From a virus: a DNA stretch of 24,583 bases. The notes beneath the pieces were generated by a model. The model did no database searches. It saw nothing but the letters and a program-made list of their open reading frames with translations, and was not told the DNA's origin. The translations under genes were made by a program, and so were the position numbers. The stretch is from positions 1-24,583 of IMG/VR virus record IMGVR_UViG_3300026521_000314; one strand, given 5' to 3'. Numbering within the stretch: position 1 is the first letter of the stretch; each line of letters opens with the position of its first letter. Below are positions 20,517 to 24,583 of the stretch, one piece after another.

Positions 20517-20594
20517 TTATGTCTCCTTTGTTTTGCTTAAATTATTTATATAGTTATTTGAATTTGTATTTAAAGATAATCCCTTTATTGACAT
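20517..20594 (-). CDS. Possible 25-residue peptide between avd-like gene and 176-aa gene
   Basis: ATG 20594 preceded by GAAGGG (short spacing) opens M-S-I-K-G-L-S-L-N-T-N-S-N-N-Y, with TAA directly abutting the next ATG. Weak evidence; the 20517-20664 gap otherwise shows only the late promoter. Confidence 0.25.
   Translation of the reverse strand: MSIKGLSLNTNSNNYINNLSKTKET
20543..20550 (-). promoter_or_regulatory. T4-type late promoter for 176-aa gene
   Basis: TATAAATA on the minus strand, 26 nt before ATG 20516. Confidence 0.72.
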
Positions 20595-20664
20595 GAACCC
20601 TTCTTTGTGATTATTAATTATAAACTTTTTTGCGTTCGATATATGTCTTTTCCCTAACAGACCT

Positions 20665-21075
20665 TTATGCTTCCAAATCTGTTATCATTCTATTTAATAT
20701 TATATATTTTTTATCATTGTGAATACTTTTTGTTCCATTTTTAAAGTCAAAGTATCCTAGTTTGTATGCAATCCATAACTTTCCTCTTGTTTTTTCATAT
20801 GCTATATCAAGATTATTTAGTGACGTTTTCTTATTGTGTTTATTTTCAATCTCAACAAAATAATCAAACATAAAATAACTTGAAGTTCTTATTTCTGAAC
20901 TTAATGCGTGCTTTTCAAAATTTGGGAAATGGACAAGGTATATGTTAAGTTGCTTCATATAATCCAACCAAGCTATCCTTATTTCCATCATTATATTTTG
21001 CTCTTTATTCTTTAATTCTTTGGGTGCTGTTGGCATAGTGACTCCACTTTCTGTTGGTTCTGTTGGTTCTGACAT
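20665..21075 (-). CDS. avd: Avd-like accessory protein of a diversity-generating retroelement
   Basis: A 136-aa protein with a disordered threonine/proline-rich N-terminus (1-25) followed by a predicted four-helix bundle. The stretch Y-L-V-H-F-P-N-F-E-K-H-A-L (about 46-58) and the later K-L-W-I-A-Y-K-L-G-Y fit the Avd / four-helix family, where F-P-K-x-x-x-x-x-L and L-R-x-L-x-R-L-A occupy these places. Avd binds the DGR reverse transcriptase and is required for mutagenic retrohoming. Its position, directly after a gene ending in a variable lectin region and hairpin, is the canonical one (BPP-1: mtd-avd-TR-RT). No TR or RT follows here. RBS AAAAAGGAAACAA. Confidence 0.7.
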   Translation of the reverse strand: MSEPTEPTESGVTMPTAPKELKNKEQNIMMEIRIAWLDYMKQLNIYLVHFPNFEKHALSSEIRTSSYFMFDYFVEIENKHNKKTSLNNLDIAYEKTRGKLWIAYKLGYFDFKNGTKSIHNDKKYIILNRMITDLEA

Positions 21076-21107
21076 TTGTTTCCTTTTTATTATATTTTGT
21101 GTGTTTT

Positions 21108-21127
21108 GGAAGCACTACCGTGCTTCC
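21108..21127 (-). repeat. DGR-type hairpin downstream of the variable region
   Basis: Minus strand GGAAGCAC-GGTA-GTGCTTCC: perfect 8-bp GC-containing stem with a 4-nt loop, 17 nt after the stop of the variable gene. It has no U run (followed by AAAACAC), so it is not a terminator. DGR targets carry such a short-stem, tetraloop hairpin/cruciform just 3' of the variable region to guide retrohoming. Confidence 0.75.
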
Positions 21128-21144
21128 TGATATGTCTATTATAT

Positions 21145-23310
21145 CTAATATGAAGAGGCTCGAAACCCCACAGACGCGTAAGAAGAAGCACGGGAATTGT
21201 TCAAGTCCACACAGAAAACCCCAGCAACAGAAGTATTATTCCAGTCACTAGAAACAAGAACCGTCAAGTTCTCTCTATGATATTCATATATTCTGTCATT
21301 ACCAAATTCTGTTGTTCCTGTATCATCAGTTCCATTATCTAGGGCTAGTCCTAGTGATGAAATTTTATATACAGTACTATTCCTGTCTTCACTAAAACCA
21401 AAAACATCATTTGAACCGGAACCAAGATAGGTTTCTCCTCCTGATTTAGTTACCTGAGGTATGTCCAAAGCCTCATATGGAGAATCTGATCCTTGTAAAT
21501 ATGCCTCATTACCAAAAGCAGAATTTGATGCACTTTCTCCATCGGTCCATCCTTCATTTAAATTTGCTATATCAAATGACTCTTTTAATATGTAAAATGA
21601 ATCAGTTCCGTTATCATCATTGGCTGTAGCAGTACTCGAAGACCCTGGCCTAACTAAACCTGGGGCTGTCATATACATATTACCATTAACATCAGCAATA
21701 CCACAATTTTGGCCATTATGTGTTGTTTTTGCAAATGGCTCACCAGAACCAGTTAAAGCACAATTGGAATAACCACTTCCTGTGAATGTCACTGAAGTAT
21801 CTGCATGGTCTGCAAGAGCATCATTATTACATCCTTTAGGCAAATAAGGTTCTACATCTGCATAAGCACAGATGCCTCCATTTTGACCTGCTTTACCTGC
21901 GGCATAAGCAATTAATGCTAAAGCATTATATTGATATAAGGCAGATGTATGAAATGAAGGACCAAAATCTTTCGGTGCTATATATGTACTTAGGTATTTA
22001 TTTTCAGAACACGATGTCAAGTTCGCTATTGGATTATGATCACTGTGTGTGCTGATAGGATCAGTATTTTTCTTTGAAGAACATTTATTCTGATCATTAC
22101 TAATTTGATATTTTGATATAAAAAAGCCATCCTGTTCTAAGCCAGCATTTATGAATGCTCTATGTAAAGCATAAGTACCATTTTCATCATTATCAGAAAT
22201 TAACAGATTATTATGATCCCACTTAAAGTAAAATTTTGGAACAAAAACAAAAACAGAATTATTAGATGTTTTATAATTACCAAAATTGTCACTATTTACA
22301 TCTTTACATCCTGTCATCTCCGTAAAATAATCAGGACAATTTTTCTTTACACCAACACCAAAGCCTAGTTCTCCTGGTATACCTATTCTTAAACCAAATA
22401 TTTCCTCTGTTTTTATTGTAAATACTTCAGAATAATCAGACCAATATGTATCCGATTTATACCTAGCTCTGATATAATATGTACTATCGGGCAATAAACC
22501 ATTGAATACAATAGATGTCAGGTTCACTGTATCATTATATGAACTGAATGCTATATCACTAAAATCTTCTTTTGTTGAAACTTCCCAATCAGTGTTTAAA
22601 TGTGTTTCTGTGTGATCAAAGCCATTATATGCATTTCCATTTAAGCTGAGGTAATCCTCAAAAAAATCCTGAGGACTTGATATAACCGGAGTATCTATTC
22701 CTTTTGATGTAGTCCTGAATGATATAATATCACTATAATCAGAACAAAATGATCCTGATATATGTCTTATTCTTGCATAATATAATGTATCCGGACTCAA
22801 TCCTTTTACATAATTGTTATTTAATATTCTCGAATTTAAAGAGGAATATTTTATATTTCCTGAATCAAAAGAATTATCTGTGCAAACTTCATAGTCTATC
22901 CCTGTTAATTTTCCCACAAAATTTGTGTCAGGAGAGAATACTGAAGAATTTATTGTACTTGCAATAGAAACTTCAGTACTTCCATTGACAGGCAATATGA
23001 TGCTTGGTTTGTTGATATAAAATGACTCCTCGAATACTTTCTTTGAACTCCACACAGATGCCTCTGATTTTTGAGCATCATTTATCATATATGCAGGCAG
23101 AGCTTCTTCGCTAGCCGAAGATAAAACAAAATCCTCTATCGTACTATTCTCACTTATATTATTATTTGATTTCTTGATAAATTGCCTAACTTTATTTGAA
23201 TCATCACCTTCATAATCTTCTATAATTATAACTCTACCTTCTGGTACTTTGTCTATGCCTGTATCATTTTTTGATTTAAAGTGATAATTGGGCTTTCTTG
23301 AATATCCCAT
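21145..23310 (-). CDS. Tail fibre/adhesin with C-type-lectin variable region (DGR target)
   Basis: A 721-aa receptor-binding protein. Residues 1-100 are a probable attachment region. About 105-205 and 212-308 are two fibronectin-III-like repeats (L-S-P-D-T-L-Y-Y-A-R-I-R and L-L-P-D-S-T-Y-Y-I-R-A-R). About 310-721 is a formylglycine-enzyme/C-type-lectin fold (F-V-P-K-F-Y-F-K-W, G-F-F-I-S-K-Y-Q-I-S). The end, W-N-N-T-S-V-A-G-V-F-C-V-D-L-N-N-S-R then V-G-F-R-A, has the hallmarks of a DGR variable region (codons 686-721, about 21148-21255), comparable to Mtd/TvpA-type targets. A hairpin and an avd-like gene follow at once. RBS ATAGGAGAAAAAT; late promoter at 23411. Confidence 0.85.
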   Translation of the reverse strand: MGYSRKPNYHFKSKNDTGIDKVPEGRVIIIEDYEGDDSNKVRQFIKKSNNNISENSTIEDFVLSSASEEALPAYMINDAQKSEASVWSSKKVFEESFYINKPSIILPVNGSTEVSIASTINSSVFSPDTNFVGKLTGIDYEVCTDNSFDSGNIKYSSLNSRILNNNYVKGLSPDTLYYARIRHISGSFCSDYSDIISFRTTSKGIDTPVISSPQDFFEDYLSLNGNAYNGFDHTETHLNTDWEVSTKEDFSDIAFSSYNDTVNLTSIVFNGLLPDSTYYIRARYKSDTYWSDYSEVFTIKTEEIFGLRIGIPGELGFGVGVKKNCPDYFTEMTGCKDVNSDNFGNYKTSNNSVFVFVPKFYFKWDHNNLLISDNDENGTYALHRAFINAGLEQDGFFISKYQISNDQNKCSSKKNTDPISTHSDHNPIANLTSCSENKYLSTYIAPKDFGPSFHTSALYQYNALALIAYAAGKAGQNGGICAYADVEPYLPKGCNNDALADHADTSVTFTGSGYSNCALTGSGEPFAKTTHNGQNCGIADVNGNMYMTAPGLVRPGSSSTATANDDNGTDSFYILKESFDIANLNEGWTDGESASNSAFGNEAYLQGSDSPYEALDIPQVTKSGGETYLGSGSNDVFGFSEDRNSTVYKISSLGLALDNGTDDTGTTEFGNDRIYEYHRENLTVLVSSDWNNTSVAGVFCVDLNNSRASSYASVGFRASSY
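21148..21255 (-). other. Putative DGR variable region (VR)
   Basis: The last 36 codons of the adhesin gene. The 3' end (GTGGGGTTTCGAGCC) is more GC-rich than its surroundings and would be the IMH-like boundary. No second copy (template repeat) is found by eye in this window, so which codons vary cannot be listed. Confidence 0.65.
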
Positions 23311-23410
23311 ATTTTTCTCCTATTTTAATATTGTCGAGACTTTTTAAGGAGTCCTCACGGATATCCATATCTCAATTTAAAACCAATAAACCCAAATAGT
23401 CTATTTTAAT

Positions 23411-23418
23411 TATTTATA
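23411..23418 (-). promoter_or_regulatory. T4-type late promoter for the adhesin gene
   Basis: TATAAATA on the minus strand overlapping the TAA stop of the DUF4376-like gene. The leader to ATG 23310 is about 100 nt and has an imperfect GAGGACT/AGTCTC hairpin at about 23330-23357. Confidence 0.68.
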
Positions 23419-23809
23419 AAAGATTTCCGACAGCCACCATAGTTGCTTGTAATGCTTCAGATAAGATTTCTCCGTTTATTACCTTCCATTTATTGTTTGC
23501 ATCCTTCCAATTCAATGTTGTATCAATATAAACCTCTTCATAAACATCATTTTTATCAGGATAATCACCGTTATCATCTTTTGTGCTAATGCCTTTATTG
23601 TAATGAGCATGGAAAATACTCAAAACACTGCTCATATAATTGATGCTATCTGTATCGGCATCAAATTCTATATCATGAATTGTCACTTTAAGTGCTTTTT
23701 TATTCATGACCTTGCTTGCTTTTCTTTTAGGAATATCTGTGTCAGGCACTTCTCTGAATTTAACAGATTGAAGTGCTCCTTTTAATGTTGTGTATTTTTC
23801 AAATTTCAT
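23414..23809 (-). CDS. DUF4376-like tail fibre-associated protein
   Basis: A 131-aa protein. The central and C-terminal part (F-D-A-D-T-D-S-I-N-Y-M-S, then D-T-T-L-N-W-K-D-A-N-N-K-W) matches the DUF4376 pattern found in tail fibre and tail fibre-linked proteins of many phages: a short strand with F-D-A-D-x-x-S, a helix, and a W-x-x-x-D/N-x-x segment. Function is unknown; a fibre tip or assembly role is likely from position between a LamG fibre protein and the variable adhesin. It starts 1 nt after the upstream gene ends, so the two are translationally coupled. Confidence 0.7.
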   Translation of the reverse strand: MKFEKYTTLKGALQSVKFREVPDTDIPKRKASKVMNKKALKVTIHDIEFDADTDSINYMSSVLSIFHAHYNKGISTKDDNGDYPDKNDVYEEVYIDTTLNWKDANNKWKVINGEILSEALQATMVAVGNLL

Positions 23810-23810
23810 A

Positions 23811-24583
23811 TTATTCTCCTTTTGTTAATTCTGCTTGTATTGATTTTACTTCACCTGTCAAGTGCACTTTTGCTTGAAGTGTCGGACTAGGATTTGATGT
23901 AACAAGATCGTCTAAGTGATATGTCGTATTTACATGCTCTATGCCTTGATTATATAGTGTTGCTGCCTCTGCTTGAGTTAGTGCTCTGTTGTAGATTTCT
24001 ACTTGGTCAATAATTACACCATCTACAGAAGAACCTTCATTCCCAGCTCCAATGCCCAATCTAGCTGAATATCCTGTTAAAGTTATATTTGAATCAGTCG
24101 TATATGAAGATGCTGCTGTATTTGTATATAGTACAAAATCAGCTTGATTTCTTGTGAGGACCACGTGGTACCATTCACCAGATGTTAATTCATTACTAAC
24201 TAAATTTCCATTCTTGATAGGTTCGGAGTCAGAATTATAATAATGTATGTTAATTTTATCCTCAATTACAAGAAATGAAAAACCAGGATTACTAGAATCG
24301 CTGCCCTCGGAATATAACCAAATATTGTTTTCCCCATTCCATTTAAAAAATAGAGATACACTAAAATCGTATTTATCCGAAACAAAAATAGTATCATCTA
24401 AACTGATATAGTTATTGGTACTTATATTTAATGCTCCTTGAACAAATTTACCATTACCATAAGCTTCAGTTCCAGTCCAAGTGCCATTATGATTACCCAT
24501 CAAATCATTAGCATTACCATCAAGCAAATACTTCGCAACAAGTGAGCCATCATTAAAAGGATCAGTTAAGCTGACTGTATCAG
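23811..24583 (-). CDS. LamG/concanavalin-type lectin-domain tail fibre protein (partial, 5' end outside window)
   Basis: Open from the window edge. The visible 256 codons contain one LamG-like jelly-roll domain: Y-L-L-D-G-N-A-N-D-L (entry strand), F-S-V-S-L-F-F-K-W, G-E-W-Y-H-V-V-L-T-R and the closing I-D-Q-V-E-I-Y-N-R-A-L-T-Q-A-E-A, all characteristic of these carbohydrate-binding modules in phage fibres. The frame continues upstream without a start (D-T-V-S-L-T-D-P-F), so the N-terminal attachment part is missing. The last 40 residues form a tail leading into the DUF4376-like gene. Likely a structural or receptor-binding part of the tail fibre. Confidence 0.85.
   Translation of the reverse strand, partial: DTVSLTDPFNDGSLVAKYLLDGNANDLMGNHNGTWTGTEAYGNGKFVQGALNISTNNYISLDDTIFVSDKYDFSVSLFFKWNGENNIWLYSEGSDSSNPGFSFLVIEDKINIHYYNSDSEPIKNGNLVSNELTSGEWYHVVLTRNQADFVLYTNTAASSYTTDSNITLTGYSARLGIGAGNEGSSVDGVIIDQVEIYNRALTQAEAATLYNQGIEHVNTTYHLDDLVTSNPSPTLQAKVHLTGEVKSIQAELTKGE

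Noticed and set aside
19986-20664. DGR template repeat or reverse transcriptase after the avd-like gene
   Set aside because: No sequence resembling the variable region (for example GGGTTTCGAGCC) occurs again in the window, and the 176-aa product lacks RT motifs such as Y-x-D-D.
21108-21127. Rho-independent terminator
   Set aside because: The stem is followed by AAAACAC on the transcribed strand with no U run; its place and tetraloop fit a DGR hairpin better.
1-24583. tRNA genes, rRNA, CRISPR arrays or insertion sequences
   Set aside because: No cloverleaf with TTC-A-A type T-loop, no regularly spaced repeats and no transposase-like protein were recognised on either strand.

Overview
This is AT-rich DNA (about one third G+C by eye) from a T4-type myovirus. 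The core T4 replication, recombination and late-transcription set is present: DNA polymerase gp43 (split), DnaB-type helicase gp41, clamp loader gp44 plus two gp62-like small subunits, Mre11/Rad50-like gp47 and gp46, late sigma factor gp55, a probable gp33-type co-activator, and TATAAATA late promoters. A lipoprotein and a membrane-anchored coiled-coil protein that look like a spanin pair point to a Gram-negative host. The host genus cannot be read from this window.

Layout (nearly all genes on the minus strand, so transcription runs from high to low coordinates). 24583-20665 is a tail-fibre module: a LamG-domain fibre protein (partial), a DUF4376-like protein, a large fibre/adhesin ending in a C-type-lectin variable region, and an Avd-like four-helix protein. 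This is the target half of a diversity-generating retroelement (DGR); no template repeat or reverse transcriptase is visible. 20516-19510 holds an unknown gene and a plus-strand gp19-like tail tube gene. 19355-12938 is 55-47-46-33-like-unknown-44. 12866-9934 is a late cluster that interleaves lysis-type genes (two-TM holin-like, i-spanin-like, o-spanin-like) with four genes whose products begin with a T4-like capsid-targeting peptide (MKTFKEF-I-x-E type). 9900-6162 has an AAA+ ATPase, an HU-like protein, two inverted gp62-like paralogues and a DHH phosphoesterase. 5995-1 has a GIY-YIG homing endonuclease, helicase 41, polymerase part 43A, an HNH homing endonuclease, and polymerase part 43B.

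Three things stand out. (1) The polymerase gene is interrupted twice: it is split into two cistrons at the fingers by a free-standing HNH endonuclease, and 43B carries an ORF-less group I intron (382-730) whose removal restores motif B (KILINSAYG). (2) A rigid promoter module TTAAGTAA-N8-TATAAT, always with the same 8-nt spacer, precedes eight replication or regulatory transcription units, often overlapping the stop codon of the upstream gene. It looks like this phage's own middle/early promoter. (3) The leader of the GIY-YIG endonuclease can fold into an H-type pseudoknot (15-bp and 12-bp stems) within a closing stem, directly downstream of a late promoter.

Working model: early/middle transcription from the N8 modules makes the replisome and gp55/gp33-like proteins. 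These switch on TATAAATA promoters for the tail, lysis, capsid-targeted and homing-endonuclease genes.
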